Below the pieces are notes generated by a model, which saw only the letters and a list, made by a program, of their open reading frames with translations, did not search any database and was not told where the DNA came from. A DNA stretch of 64,000 nt from Acidobacteriota bacterium (GTDB lineage: Bacteria; Acidobacteriota; Terriglobia; Terriglobales; Acidobacteriaceae): NCBI GenBank assembly GCA_013289685.1, contig JABCZL010000002.1, forward strand, positions 1 to 64,000, written 5' to 3'. The position numbers were made by a program, and so were the translations under genes. Numbering within the stretch: the stretch's first letter is position 1; each line of letters starts with the position of its first letter. This document shows, piece by piece, positions 52,370 to 62,259 of this stretch.

Positions 52370-53695
52370 CTACCAGCACAATCCCTCGTAGGACGAGCTC
52401 GCGGAAGGCCGTCGCGCCTTTTCGAGATTCACCAGATCCACCACGAAGTGAGCGGGGCGAAGATAAGACTCCAGAGTCTTCCGGTCAATTCCACGAGTGC
52501 CGATGACGACCACTTCTGCCTGGTTGAGCGCCTGCTCCATATTCGAAGTGAGCAGCGAACCGATGTGTGGGATCACGGTTTCGATGTACTGGCGGTTGGA
52601 ACCGATGAGGCGTCCGAGAGAAACGTTGTCATCCCAAATCTGGAGCATGCAGCCCTCGCCGATCAGGCGCTTCGCCAGCTGCACCTGCGGACTCTCGCGG
52701 AGATCGTCGGTCGCCGCTTTGAAGCTGAGGCCGAGCATGGCAACATTCTTTTTGCCCGTGGCCAGCACCATTTCGATAGCGCGATCCAGGTGCGCATCGT
52801 TGCTTGGCAGAATCGATTCGAAGAGGGGTAAGGCGAGATCCAGTTCTTTGGCACGATAGTTCAGGGCTCGCACGTCCTTGGGCAGGCAGGAACCGCCGAA
52901 CGCGAATCCCGGCTTCAGATAGCTCGCGGAGATGTTGAGCTTGGTGTCGGCAGTGAAAATCTCGACTACGGCTTCGGCATCGACTTGTAATTCCTTCGCC
53001 AGGGTTCCGACCTCGTTGGCGAACGATACCTTGACCGCGTGCCAGGCGTTGCACACATATTTCGCCATCTCGGCCGAGCGAAATGAGGTTTCAAAAACGC
53101 GGCCCGGCACCCAGGCATACAGTTCGCGAAGGATCTTGCTGTGCGCGGGGTGGGCCGCTCCGATGATGGTGATCGACGGCTCCAGAAAATCAGCGACCGC
53201 CGTGCCTTCGCGCATGAACTCGGGATTCACGCATACGCCAAAATCTGGTCCCATCTTCTTGCCGCTGGCCTTTTCCAAGCTGGGCACGACGATGGTCTCG
53301 GCGGTGCCCGGCAGAACAGTGCTCCGCAATACCACGACATGGAAAGAATTCTTCTTGCGGAGGGCTGCTCCGATCTCCTGACAAACCGGCCCAATGTGGC
53401 CAAGGTCAAGCTTGCCGTTGCGCATGCTGGGAGTGCCCACGCAGAGGAAGGAGATCTCGGTCTCCAGAACGGCTTTCTCGGAATCGCTTGTGGCATGCAG
53501 GCGGCAGGCTTTTTGGGAGTCCGCTATCAGGTCAGACACGCCGGGTTCGACAATCGGACTGCGCCCGCTGTCGAGGGCTTTAACCTTGGCTGCGCTCAGG
53601 TCGACTCCAGTAACCCGGTTCCCCTGGTGCGCGAGGCAAGCCGCCGTGACCGTCCCCACGTAACCCAAACCAAAAATGCTGATCGCCCGGCTCAT
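52370..53695 (-). CDS. Nucleotide-sugar 6-dehydrogenase (AlgD-like)
   Basis: This 441-residue NAD-dependent enzyme oxidises a nucleotide hexose at C6 to the uronic acid. The N-terminal Rossmann motif is GLGYVGTV (9-16). The catalytic Cys270 lies in PGFAFGGSCLPKDVRAL, which reads closest to GDP-mannose dehydrogenase AlgD, while VGTPS (86-90) is shared with UDP-glucose dehydrogenases. Whether the substrate is GDP-mannose or UDP-glucose cannot be settled here. Either way it implies uronic acid in the EPS, which suits the two amidotransferases and the heparinase-family lyase nearby. It is the first gene of the minus-strand pair with the GT4. Confidence 0.92.
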   Translation of the reverse strand: MSRAISIFGLGYVGTVTAACLAHQGNRVTGVDLSAAKVKALDSGRSPIVEPGVSDLIADSQKACRLHATSDSEKAVLETEISFLCVGTPSMRNGKLDLGHIGPVCQEIGAALRKKNSFHVVVLRSTVLPGTAETIVVPSLEKASGKKMGPDFGVCVNPEFMREGTAVADFLEPSITIIGAAHPAHSKILRELYAWVPGRVFETSFRSAEMAKYVCNAWHAVKVSFANEVGTLAKELQVDAEAVVEIFTADTKLNISASYLKPGFAFGGSCLPKDVRALNYRAKELDLALPLFESILPSNDAHLDRAIEMVLATGKKNVAMLGLSFKAATDDLRESPQVQLAKRLIGEGCMLQIWDDNVSLGRLIGSNRQYIETVIPHIGSLLTSNMEQALNQAEVVVIGTRGIDRKTLESYLRPAHFVVDLVNLEKARRPSASSSYEGLCW

Positions 53696-53935
53696 GCGCA
53701 GTCGTTATCCCTTCTCTTTGTGTCGAATCGCGAAGTTCTAAGATAGCCCAGTGCGATGGATGCAGCAAACCGCGCTGGTAACTAGATTGCCAGCGGCTAT
53801 TGTGCGTCGCTTAATCATTTATTTTCAGTCACTTGCGCGAGGCGGCCGATGCCATGTTTGACGTCACCGGCAACGCGGATGGAACAAACTCTGGTGCTGT
53901 GCAGTTGGGCGGAATTGCCGCTAGTATGAAGGAGC

Positions 53936-55186
53936 ATGGATTCATCGAACCAACCGGGCTCAAAGCCTCTCATCGTCGAGTCGGCGGCGGAGGGGTTCCA
54001 GGGTTCGCATGCTCCCGACTTTACGCCGACTCGACGACGAAAAGTGTTTTTCTTGTTGGATTCGTTGAATGTGGGCGGGACCGAGACGCAGGCCGTGGAG
54101 TTGGCCACCCGGCTCGACTCTGAGCGATACGATGTGACGCTGGGTTGCCTGCGCGCGCGCGGCCCGCTGCTTGAAAAGTTGGCCGGAACCGCGGTTTCTG
54201 TGCGGGAGTTCTATCCCAAGGGCGGGTTCGATTCGGTCCACGGGATGTATCAGATGTTCCGCCTGGCAATCTTTTTGCGCCGAGGCGGCTTCCAGATTGT
54301 TCACACGCATGACCTTTATGCGAACCTGTTGGGCATCCCGGCCGCGGTGATCGCGCGGGTCCCGGTGATCATTTCCAGCCAGCGCGATTTGGCGCATCTC
54401 GACTTGTACAAGACTCGACGCCGCGTGTGGCTTCGTCGTCTGCAGAATCTTTCTACCGCTGTTCTAACCAATGCGAATGCGGTGCGGGACGCGGTGTTGG
54501 CGGAACACCACTTCGCTCCACAAAAGGTTCGCGTTATTCACAACGGCGTGGATATGGAGAGATTCAGCCATGAATCGCGAGGGCGGGGATGGCTCGCTGC
54601 CAGCGGAGGGAATGATGGTCTGCACGATAAAGAAAAGTGGATCGTGCTAGTGGGAAACATGCACAGCGATGTGAAGGGACATCGCTGGCTGATCGGCGCG
54701 GCCGGAGCCATCACGCGCGAATTTCCGGAAGTGCGTTTTATTCTCGTGGGTGACGGAGCCGAGAGGAAGAATTTCGAACGGCAGGTTGCAGAGTTGGGAG
54801 TGGAGCGGAATTTCTTGTTTCTGGGGCGCCGCGACGATGTGCCCGCCGTCCTCGCCTGTTGCGACATTGCCGTTTTGCCATCCAAGGCCGAGGGGTTGCC
54901 CAACGCTGTTTTGGAATATCTGGCCGTCGGTTTGCCGACCGTCGCCAGTCGAGTGGGCGGCAACGCCGAGATCGTGCAGGACGGAAAGACCGGGTTGCTC
55001 GTTGCACCCGAAGATTCTTCCGCGCTGGCGGAAGCGCTCCTGCGCCTATTGCGCGATCCTGGATTTGCGGCAAGCCTGGGAAAAAATGGGCGAGAGTATG
55101 TCGCCTCTGAATTCAGTGTTCAGCGGATGATTCAGAACACCGACCAGCTTTATACAGAACTCTTACGCTCGCGGGGTGCGGAATGA
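53936..55186 (+). CDS. Family 4 glycosyltransferase
   Basis: In this 416-residue GT-B enzyme the first 35 residues are a non-conserved, Pro/Ser-rich lead. The conserved part begins at KVFFLLDSLNVGGTETQAVELA and includes VHTHDLYANLLGIPAA, NAVRDAVLAEH and the donor-site block PSKAEGLPNAVLEYLAVGLPTVAS, which has the E-x7-E motif. It probably adds a hexose or uronic acid to the EPS. The start is uncertain because AAGGAG sits only one base before the ATG at 53936; a later start is possible. Its stop overlaps the heparinase-like gene (ATGA). Confidence 0.9.
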   Translation: MDSSNQPGSKPLIVESAAEGFQGSHAPDFTPTRRRKVFFLLDSLNVGGTETQAVELATRLDSERYDVTLGCLRARGPLLEKLAGTAVSVREFYPKGGFDSVHGMYQMFRLAIFLRRGGFQIVHTHDLYANLLGIPAAVIARVPVIISSQRDLAHLDLYKTRRRVWLRRLQNLSTAVLTNANAVRDAVLAEHHFAPQKVRVIHNGVDMERFSHESRGRGWLAASGGNDGLHDKEKWIVLVGNMHSDVKGHRWLIGAAGAITREFPEVRFILVGDGAERKNFERQVAELGVERNFLFLGRRDDVPAVLACCDIAVLPSKAEGLPNAVLEYLAVGLPTVASRVGGNAEIVQDGKTGLLVAPEDSSALAEALLRLLRDPGFAASLGKNGREYVASEFSVQRMIQNTDQLYTELLRSRGAE

Positions 55187-57576
55187 GTTCCGGGCCGGCG
55201 GGTTGGAAGCGGGTTTACGGGCGCGTGCTGGAGATGGACCGCGCGGAAATTGTCGACCGCATTCGCCAGCAGGCGACCGCGCGTTTGGATGTGTTGCGTT
55301 ACAAGGCTGGAGCCGACTTCGCGCCCCGAATGAGCCCCGCTGTGACCGGGCCGCAGCCGCGGTTCTTTTTCTCGCCGGACGCCGTTCCGGGTCTGTGTTC
55401 GAAACTGCGCCAGCTCTTTCCAGACACAGCAGAGCAGATTGTCGAGCGAGCCGAGCGCATCTGCGAGCACCGTTTCGACTTGCTGGGATTCGACGCGGTG
55501 GACTATGGAGCAGACATCGACTGGCACTGTGACCGGGTTCACGGAAAACGCGCTCCGCGAAAACCATGGTATCGGATGAAGTATCTCGATTTTGCGGAGG
55601 TCGGCGATAGCAAGGTTACCTGGGAGTTGAACCGGCACCAGCACCTCGTCACGCTGGCCAAAGCGTTCCGGCTGGGCGGCGACCAGAAATTTGCCGCCGA
55701 GTTGTTTCGCCAGTGGGAGCATTGGCATGCCGAAAATCCGTATCCCATCGGCATCAACTGGGCCAGCAGCCTCGAAGTTGCTTTCCGCAGCCTATCGTAT
55801 CTTTGGGTTTATTTTCTCTTGGCGGATTCGCCAGTGATGTCGGAGGGATTTCGTGCGGCGCTGATTCGCAGCCTGGCTGTTTCCGGACGTCACATCGACT
55901 GTTATCTATCTACATATTTCTCGCCGAACACTCATCTGCTGGGAGAGGCGGTTGCTTTGTTCTTCATCGGCACGCTCTGCCCGGAGATTCCGGCGGCGCG
56001 GCGCTGGCGCGAGCGCGGGTGGCAGATTGTGCAGCAGGAGGCGGAGCGGCAAGTGCAGGGGGACGGGGTGCATTTCGAGCAGTCCGTCTATTATCACGTC
56101 TACGCCCTGGATTTTTTCTTGCACTCAGCGGTGCTGGCGTCGGTGAACCACATTCCGGCGCCAGCTCAATTTGATCGAACTCTGGAACGCATGCTGGAAG
56201 GGCTGTCGCTTCTGGCTCGCGGCGGAATTGTGCCGCAGCTTGGCGATGACGACGGAGGGCGGCTATTTGACCCTGCACGAAACCGGAGGACGCATTTGCT
56301 GGATCCACTGGCGACCGGCGCCGTCCTGTTTGGGCGCGGCGACTTCAAGACGCTGGCCGGAGGTCCGCGAGAGGAAACGCTCTGGCTGTTGGGCGAGGCT
56401 GGCCTTGAAGAATTCGAGCGCCTTGCGCCGGTTGCACCCGCGCGCAACTCGGTTGCATTTCGATCGAGTGGGTTGTATTTGATGACGGGGGATCATCCTG
56501 ATCGGCAATTGGTAATTGATGCGGGTCCGCAAGGCGCACACAGCGCGGGTCACGGCCACGCGGACGCGCTCAGCCTGACAGCCAGCAGCGGCGGTCGAGA
56601 TTTGCTGATCGATTCTGGGACGCTCGAATATGTTGGCGCCGAAGGCGAGCGCAATCGCTTCCGCGATACCAAGGCTCACAATACGCTGTTGGTCGCCGAT
56701 CAGGATCAAGCCGAACCGAATGGGGCGTTCAGTTGGGGCAGGCTGCCTAAGGTCGATGCGGAAGGCTGGATTGTGGGCCAGACATTCGATCTTTTTGCGG
56801 GCAGCCACGACGGATACTCTCGCTTGCCGAATGCCGTAATTCACCGGCGCTTCGTATTCTCGCTCAAGTCTGGTTTCTGGCTGGTGCGAGACCAGGCTCT
56901 CGGGTTTGGAGAATATCCACTCGACCTTCGTTGGCATCTTGCGTCGCGGCTTAATCCGGTTGGCGGGAGCGAGAATGTATTTCTTGATGACGGTCATGGC
57001 CTACGGTTTGTGACCGTTGAAGGCAGCGGCTGGACCGAAAGCGCGGAGGAGTTGCCCAATTCCCCGGTGTATGGCAAGAAGGAAAATCACAGAGTGCTGC
57101 ACTTCGCGACCAAGGCGCAGCTTCCCACCGAATTTGTAACCTTGATGGTCCCCGCCTCGGATGCTTCACGCTCGGAACACACGCTGATGAGGATCGCTAA
57201 ATCGTCCCAGCAAACTCCGGCTGCGGGATACTGCTACAAAACAGCTCACGGCGAACATTGCGTCATCTTCGGTCAAGGCACGCCCTGGACCATCGACAAG
57301 TGGAGCAGCGATGCGGGGTTTCTCTATTGGGGAAGCACAGGAGACACGCAAACTCTGATCTGTTGTAACGCTACCTATGTGCGATGGTCCGATCAGACGA
57401 TTGTGACCACCAAGCGAGCCGTCTTGCGGTGCGAGATCATCGAAAGAGGAAATCATTTTGAAGTAGTCTCCTCCGATCCAGAGTCGGTTGTCGTCAGCCG
57501 CGAAGGATGGAGGCTGCTCCGGGCCAACGGCAGGCCGCAACTGGCGGGCAAGTTGGCCGGGGAAGAAAAAAACTGA
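55183..57576 (+). CDS. Heparinase II/III-family polysaccharide lyase-like protein
   Basis: In this 797-residue protein the N-terminal part (about 1-390) is an alpha/alpha-toroid domain (WELNRHQHLVTLAKAF, GINWASSLEVAFRSLSYLW, FSPNTHLLGEAVALFF). The C-terminal part (about 430-620) is the heparinase II/III beta-sandwich (HSAGHGHADALSLTAS, FRDTKAHNTLLVADQDQAEP). No clear export signal is visible. This matters: lyases of EPS loci normally act in the periplasm, so it may use another route or act on intermediates. Family members cleave uronate-containing glycans or process EPS. It overlaps the GT4 gene and lies 3 bases before the second amidotransferase gene. Confidence 0.9.
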   Translation: MSSGPAGWKRVYGRVLEMDRAEIVDRIRQQATARLDVLRYKAGADFAPRMSPAVTGPQPRFFFSPDAVPGLCSKLRQLFPDTAEQIVERAERICEHRFDLLGFDAVDYGADIDWHCDRVHGKRAPRKPWYRMKYLDFAEVGDSKVTWELNRHQHLVTLAKAFRLGGDQKFAAELFRQWEHWHAENPYPIGINWASSLEVAFRSLSYLWVYFLLADSPVMSEGFRAALIRSLAVSGRHIDCYLSTYFSPNTHLLGEAVALFFIGTLCPEIPAARRWRERGWQIVQQEAERQVQGDGVHFEQSVYYHVYALDFFLHSAVLASVNHIPAPAQFDRTLERMLEGLSLLARGGIVPQLGDDDGGRLFDPARNRRTHLLDPLATGAVLFGRGDFKTLAGGPREETLWLLGEAGLEEFERLAPVAPARNSVAFRSSGLYLMTGDHPDRQLVIDAGPQGAHSAGHGHADALSLTASSGGRDLLIDSGTLEYVGAEGERNRFRDTKAHNTLLVADQDQAEPNGAFSWGRLPKVDAEGWIVGQTFDLFAGSHDGYSRLPNAVIHRRFVFSLKSGFWLVRDQALGFGEYPLDLRWHLASRLNPVGGSENVFLDDGHGLRFVTVEGSGWTESAEELPNSPVYGKKENHRVLHFATKAQLPTEFVTLMVPASDASRSEHTLMRIAKSSQQTPAAGYCYKTAHGEHCVIFGQGTPWTIDKWSSDAGFLYWGSTGDTQTLICCNATYVRWSDQTIVTTKRAVLRCEIIERGNHFEVVSSDPESVVVSREGWRLLRANGRPQLAGKLAGEEKN

Positions 57577-57579
57577 CCT

Positions 57580-59520
57580 ATGTGTGGAATCTGCGGAATC
57601 TTTTTTTCCGATCGCGACTGGCACGTCAAGGGAGACGTGTTGGCGGGCATGAACCGCCGCATCGTGCATCGCGGACCCGATGACGAGGGTTTCTTCGTCG
57701 AAGAGAATGTCGGGCTGGCCATGCGGCGGCTGAGCATTATTGACGTGAAAACCGGCCACCAGCCGCTGGCCAATGAGAATCATGACATCTGGATCGTTTT
57801 CAACGGCGAGATTTACAACCATGCTAAACTGCGGGCTGGGCTGGAGGCGAAAGGGCACCGCTACCGATCGCGCAGCGACACTGAAACCATCGTCCATCTA
57901 TACGAGGAATATGGCCGCGATTGCGTGAAGCATCTGCGGGGCATGTTCGCCTTCGTGATCTGGGACCGCCGCAAGCGCGCTCTGTTCGCGGCGCGGGACC
58001 GGCTGGGGATCAAGCCTTTCTACTACCGCTGGGATGGCAAGGCCTTTCTGTTCGGGTCGGAGATCAAGACAATTCTGGCGTATCCCGGCGTGGCGGCGGA
58101 ATTTAACCGGGGAACGCTGGCGGAGTATCTCACGTTCGGTTACGTCACCGGGCCCGAAACCATGTTTGAGGGGATCCGCAAACTGATGCCGGGACATACG
58201 CTGGAACTTTCCGAACGGGGTGAGCCGAAGATCGAGCGCTACTGGGATCTTACGGTGGAAGTGGATCGCGAGCCGCAGCCGCACCAGTATTACGTGAGAA
58301 CGTACCGAGAATTACTCGAGAATGCGGTCGAGTCCCACCTGATGAGTGACGTGCCCCTGGGAATGTTTCTGAGCGGCGGTCTGGACTCGAGCGCAGTCGC
58401 GGCTCTGGCCACAAAAATCCGCGGCGATCAGATCCAAACCTTTGCGGTCGGCTACGGCGAAGACGAGTTCAGCGAACTGCCCTACGCGCGGCAGGTCGCC
58501 AAGCATATTCGGTCGGATCACCATGAAGTGCGGCTGAGCCGAAAAGAATTCTTCACGACATTGCCGCATTTGATATGGCACGAGGACGAACCGGTCGTCT
58601 GGCCATCGAGCGTCTCTCTGTATTTCGTGGCGCGGCTGGCGCGGGAGCGAGTCACAGTCGTGCTTACGGGTGAAGGCAGCGACGAAACGCTGGCGGGCTA
58701 TACCCGCTACGCCTGGACGCTGATGAACTCCAAGATGGACCGGACGTATCGCGCGCTCACGCCGGCGTTTTTGCGAACGGCTCTGCGCAAGGGAATTGGC
58801 GCGGCGCCCCTGTCCGCCAGTCTGCACCGCAAACTGGAGCACACGTTCCTGATGCGGGATGGCGAGGACTGGCCGTCGTTTTACTTCGACAACTTCTATT
58901 CGGCGTTTTCCGCAAACGAATTTTCGCAGCTCCTGACCGCCAATGCGCTGGCAGGCGCGGGACAGGCCTATGCCGGGTCAATGGGCGCGTGGGAGCGGTC
59001 CTCGGGCGACCTGCTGCATCGCTTGCTCTACACCGACATCAACAGCTATCTGATCGAACTGCTGATGAAGCAGGATCAGATGAGCATGGCCGCTTCTATT
59101 GAAAGCCGTGTGCCATTCCTCGATCATCCCCTGGTGGAATTCACGGCGCGCATTCCCGCCAGCCACGAGATCAAGGGAATGGCGGGAAAATTTATTCTCA
59201 AAGAAGCGGTCGCGGACCTGTTGCCTGAGGATATCGTGTACCGGAAAAAGATGGGGTTTCCAACGCCCTGGGCCTACTGGCTGGCCGGTCCACAGCTGGA
59301 GGAGATCGAACGATTGCTTTCGGAACGGAGAAGCGTGGCGCGGGGACTGTTCCGGCCGGAAACCATCCGGCGCATTTTTGCGGAGCACCGCGCGGGACAT
59401 CGTGACCATGGCAACCGCATTTGGCGTCTTCTAAATATCGAGCTTTGGCAGAGAGTATTTCTGGATGGCGAGGGCGATCCGGCAATCAGCGCTTCGCAAA
59501 CCAACGCGGTGGCCCGATAA
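57580..59520 (+). CDS. Asparagine synthase-like amidotransferase, second copy
   Basis: This 646-residue protein starts MCGICGIFFSD, with catalytic Cys2. The glutaminase domain (1-190) has RGPDDEGFFVEENVG and FNGEIYNH. The synthetase domain has the ATP loop FLSGGLDSSAVAAL and later LTGEGSDETLAGYTRY. It is clearly related to the 37155 protein but diverged, so it is probably a different glycan amidase rather than a recent duplicate. It follows the lyase gene by 3 bases and precedes the deacetylase gene by 32 bases. Amidation of a uronic acid is the leading idea. Confidence 0.92.
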   Translation: MCGICGIFFSDRDWHVKGDVLAGMNRRIVHRGPDDEGFFVEENVGLAMRRLSIIDVKTGHQPLANENHDIWIVFNGEIYNHAKLRAGLEAKGHRYRSRSDTETIVHLYEEYGRDCVKHLRGMFAFVIWDRRKRALFAARDRLGIKPFYYRWDGKAFLFGSEIKTILAYPGVAAEFNRGTLAEYLTFGYVTGPETMFEGIRKLMPGHTLELSERGEPKIERYWDLTVEVDREPQPHQYYVRTYRELLENAVESHLMSDVPLGMFLSGGLDSSAVAALATKIRGDQIQTFAVGYGEDEFSELPYARQVAKHIRSDHHEVRLSRKEFFTTLPHLIWHEDEPVVWPSSVSLYFVARLARERVTVVLTGEGSDETLAGYTRYAWTLMNSKMDRTYRALTPAFLRTALRKGIGAAPLSASLHRKLEHTFLMRDGEDWPSFYFDNFYSAFSANEFSQLLTANALAGAGQAYAGSMGAWERSSGDLLHRLLYTDINSYLIELLMKQDQMSMAASIESRVPFLDHPLVEFTARIPASHEIKGMAGKFILKEAVADLLPEDIVYRKKMGFPTPWAYWLAGPQLEEIERLLSERRSVARGLFRPETIRRIFAEHRAGHRDHGNRIWRLLNIELWQRVFLDGEGDPAISASQTNAVAR

Positions 59521-59552
59521 GCGATGCCTTCACTCAAACTGCTGCCCAATAA

Positions 59553-60611
59553 ATGCTAAGAAAAGCAAAGCTCGCCACACTCGGCCTGCTGCGAAGCGCA
59601 GGAGCGTTTGAGCTTGTGGCCAACAACAAGTGGCGGCGGGAGCGGCTACTGATTCTGTGCTACCACGGGATCTCTCTCGAGGACGAGCACCAGTGGAGAC
59701 CGCCGCTCTACATGCAGGCGGAATTGCTGGAGCGGCGGCTGGAAACGCTGCGAGCCATGCGCTGCACCGTGCTGCCGCTCGGCGAGGCGTTGACGCGGCT
59801 GCGGCAGCGCGACCTTCCGCCGCGCAGTGTCGCGATCACTTTCGACGACGGCACCTATGATTTTTACAAGCTGGCCTATCCGCTTCTGAAGAAGCACCAG
59901 TTTCCCGTCACGGTTTATCAAACCACGTACTATACCGACCACGAGATGCCGATTTTCAACCTGACATGCTCCTACCTGCTGTGGAAACGGCGCGGGGAAC
60001 AGTTGGACTCAGCACGGGAACTGGGCCTCGCGGAAGCGATGGATCTACGCACCGAGCTAGGACGGCACCGGGTGGTTCGCGGCCTGATTGAGCTATCCGA
60101 ACGGGAGAACCTGACGGGCCAGCAAAAGAATGAGCTTGCCCGCCGACTGGCAGGAATTCTGGGAATCGACTACGCGGCGTTTTCTGCCACGCGCATCCTG
60201 CAACTGATGAATGCGCACGAGGTGGCTGAAGTTGGAAAGAACGGCGTGGATGTGCAACTGCACAGTCATCGCCACCGTACGCCCGAAGACGAAGTCCTGT
60301 TCCGGCGGGAAATCTCCGAGAACCGGGTAAGGATTCGGGCCATGACAGGAACGCAGGCAATCCATTTTTGCTACCCGAGTGGAGTGTACCGACCGGAATT
60401 TCCGGGATGGCTGGAAAAGGAAAACGTGATTTCTGCCACGACTTGTGATGCAGGGCTCGTCGATCGGCACGCCAACCCGTTCCTGTTGCCGAGATTCGTG
60501 GATACTTCTTCCCGGACTCAGACTGAGTTTGAAAGCTGGATCAGCGGCTTGGGGACTCTGGTTGCGGTGCGCAAGGCCGCCCCGCAACGATACGTCGTGC
60601 CCGAAGATTGA
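59553..60611 (+). CDS. Polysaccharide deacetylase (carbohydrate esterase family 4-like)
   Basis: This 352-residue protein has the NodB-type fold: the start of the catalytic domain ILCYHGISL (about 34-42), the general-base motif AITFDDGTYDF (about 93-103) and the metal-binding segment VDVQLHSHRHRTP (about 233-245), with FCYPSGVY. It removes N-acetyl groups from a glycan. Deacetylases are a standard part of exosortase-linked loci. No signal peptide is obvious; the first residues are basic with a weakly hydrophobic stretch, so the compartment is unclear. It converges with cysQ, with a 19-base gap. Confidence 0.9.
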   Translation: MLRKAKLATLGLLRSAGAFELVANNKWRRERLLILCYHGISLEDEHQWRPPLYMQAELLERRLETLRAMRCTVLPLGEALTRLRQRDLPPRSVAITFDDGTYDFYKLAYPLLKKHQFPVTVYQTTYYTDHEMPIFNLTCSYLLWKRRGEQLDSARELGLAEAMDLRTELGRHRVVRGLIELSERENLTGQQKNELARRLAGILGIDYAAFSATRILQLMNAHEVAEVGKNGVDVQLHSHRHRTPEDEVLFRREISENRVRIRAMTGTQAIHFCYPSGVYRPEFPGWLEKENVISATTCDAGLVDRHANPFLLPRFVDTSSRTQTEFESWISGLGTLVAVRKAAPQRYVVPED

Positions 60612-60630
60612 GACGAGTTAGAATCGGGGA

Positions 60631-61446
60631 CTAACGGCGACTGCGGTCCGCCGTGGGCGCAGGCAGGTGGGCCTGCAGAGCTGAAAGCAGATCGTTCTTC
60701 AGAAGTGGACCACAAGCCATCAGGCCAGTGAGCAGCGGATTCCGGTTGTTGCAGCGCAAGGGAGCATTATCGAGCGTGGCGACGAATCCTCCGGCGCTTG
60801 CCATGAGCGCGGCGCCGGCGGCAACGTCCCATTCATTCTTCGGAGTCAACGTGAACGTGACGTCGGCTCGACCGGCCGCTACAAGGCCCAGCTTGTACGC
60901 GACCGAGCCCATGGGGCGAATCCGATAGTCGCCTGTCTGAAACTGTTGCCACTCGCCGCGTTTGACTTCGCTGCGGCTGGCCAGAATCAACGAACCTTGC
61001 AGCGAAGTTCTCTGGCTGGGGTGTGCCGGCTTGCCGTTGTAGAGCACTCCGGAATCGATGGACCCGAGGATGGTCTCGTTGGTGGAGGGATTGCAAATGC
61101 CTCCCGCGACCGGCCGGCCGTTTTCGACGAATCCGATCGAGACACAGAATTCGGGAATGCCGGCCACAAATTCGCGCGTCCCGTCGAGAGGATCCACGAC
61201 CCAGACGCGGCTTTTGCTGAGGCGCGAGACGTCGTCCGCACTTTCTTCCGAGAGCCAGCCCTCGCCGTCGCGCAGCAAGTTCTGGCGGAGTACGGCATCA
61301 ACCGCGCGATCTGCTTCGGTCACGGGATCGTGGCCGATCTTATATTCGGTTTCGATCGCACCCGGCGTAAAGCGCGCGAAGACAGCGCGAGCGGCTTCTA
61401 AGGCGGTTTCGATGCGGGCGAGAATATCCGAATAGGCAGAAGTCAT
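60631..61446 (-). CDS. cysQ: 3'(2'),5'-bisphosphate nucleotidase (CysQ / inositol monophosphatase family)
   Basis: In this 271-residue Mg-dependent phosphatase, metal-binding residues lie in the LSEESADD region (about 70-77) and the signature VDPLDGTREF (about 88-97); the C-terminal motif is WDVAAGAALMASAGG. CysQ hydrolyses PAP, the by-product of sulfotransferases and PAPS reductase, to AMP. The family also holds inositol phosphatases; the choice of CysQ rests on its place in an operon with ATP sulfurylase/APS kinase. It lies 21 bases after the TauE-type gene. Confidence 0.9.
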   Translation of the reverse strand: MTSAYSDILARIETALEAARAVFARFTPGAIETEYKIGHDPVTEADRAVDAVLRQNLLRDGEGWLSEESADDVSRLSKSRVWVVDPLDGTREFVAGIPEFCVSIGFVENGRPVAGGICNPSTNETILGSIDSGVLYNGKPAHPSQRTSLQGSLILASRSEVKRGEWQQFQTGDYRIRPMGSVAYKLGLVAAGRADVTFTLTPKNEWDVAAGAALMASAGGFVATLDNAPLRCNNRNPLLTGLMACGPLLKNDLLSALQAHLPAPTADRSRR

Positions 61447-61467
61447 GGATCCCTTGGAATTAATTTG

Positions 61468-62241
61468 TTAAGCAGGCCACAACATGCGAGCCCCAGTGAT
61501 CAAGAGCAGAACGCATAGCATACGGCGCAGCCACAGCATGGGGACCCGCGTGGCCAGATGCGAACCGAGCAAGCCGCCAGGAATCGAGCCGATCAATAGC
61601 GCAACAACCAGTCTGGGATCTACGTTCCCCGCCCTAAATTGAAGCCACCCCGTCACGCCGAACAGTACGACCGCATGCACCACGTCAGTCCCGACATTGA
61701 TCTTGGGCGGAAAACTGTAGAACAAGAGAAGCAGCATCATGATAATGCTGCCCGACCCGACCGAGGTTAGGCCCACGATGAAACCCACTGTAAGGCCGAT
61801 AACCGCCATCCCTGCGAAGCCCTTCATGGTCGGCGCACGATTCGCGATTCGCTCTTCGATGTTTTTCTGGAGGAGCAGCAACGTGGGGATCACGATGAGC
61901 AGGACACCCACCGCGAGCTTGATAAAGGTATTCACCCCGTTTCCGTAGAGGAGACGGATGTAGATCAGCAGCTTGACTCCAGCGAAGGAGCCAGGAATGC
62001 TTCCCACCGCCAACGCGAGGACGACCTTCCGGCGGACTGTTCCATTTTTCATGTGGAGCAGTCCGGCCGGGATTTTGGTGAAGAACTGGAATAGCGCGTC
62101 GGAACCGACCGCCACGATCGGCGAATAACCCAAGCCGAAGATCAGAACGGGGAGCATGAGAACGCCGCCCCCCACGCCGGTCATGCCGATGAGGACGCCC
62201 ACGACAAAGCCAACCAGAATTTTGGCCGCTAGCACTGGCAT
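61468..62241 (-). CDS. TauE/SafE-family transporter
   Basis: This 257-residue inner-membrane protein has about eight transmembrane helices. It shows the family's inverted repeat: MTGVGGGVLMLPVLIFGLGYSP in the first half and LTSVGSGSIIMMLLLLFYSFPPKINVGTDVVHA in the second. Family members export sulfite, sulfoacetate or related anions, and some import sulfur compounds. In an operon with sulfate activation genes, sulfate or sulfite movement is plausible. It is 18 bases after the sat-cysC gene and 21 before cysQ. Confidence 0.9.
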   Translation of the reverse strand: MPVLAAKILVGFVVGVLIGMTGVGGGVLMLPVLIFGLGYSPIVAVGSDALFQFFTKIPAGLLHMKNGTVRRKVVLALAVGSIPGSFAGVKLLIYIRLLYGNGVNTFIKLAVGVLLIVIPTLLLLQKNIEERIANRAPTMKGFAGMAVIGLTVGFIVGLTSVGSGSIIMMLLLLFYSFPPKINVGTDVVHAVVLFGVTGWLQFRAGNVDPRLVVALLIGSIPGGLLGSHLATRVPMLWLRRMLCVLLLITGARMLWPA

Positions 62242-62259
62242 AGTCGATCCCTTTTCGCC

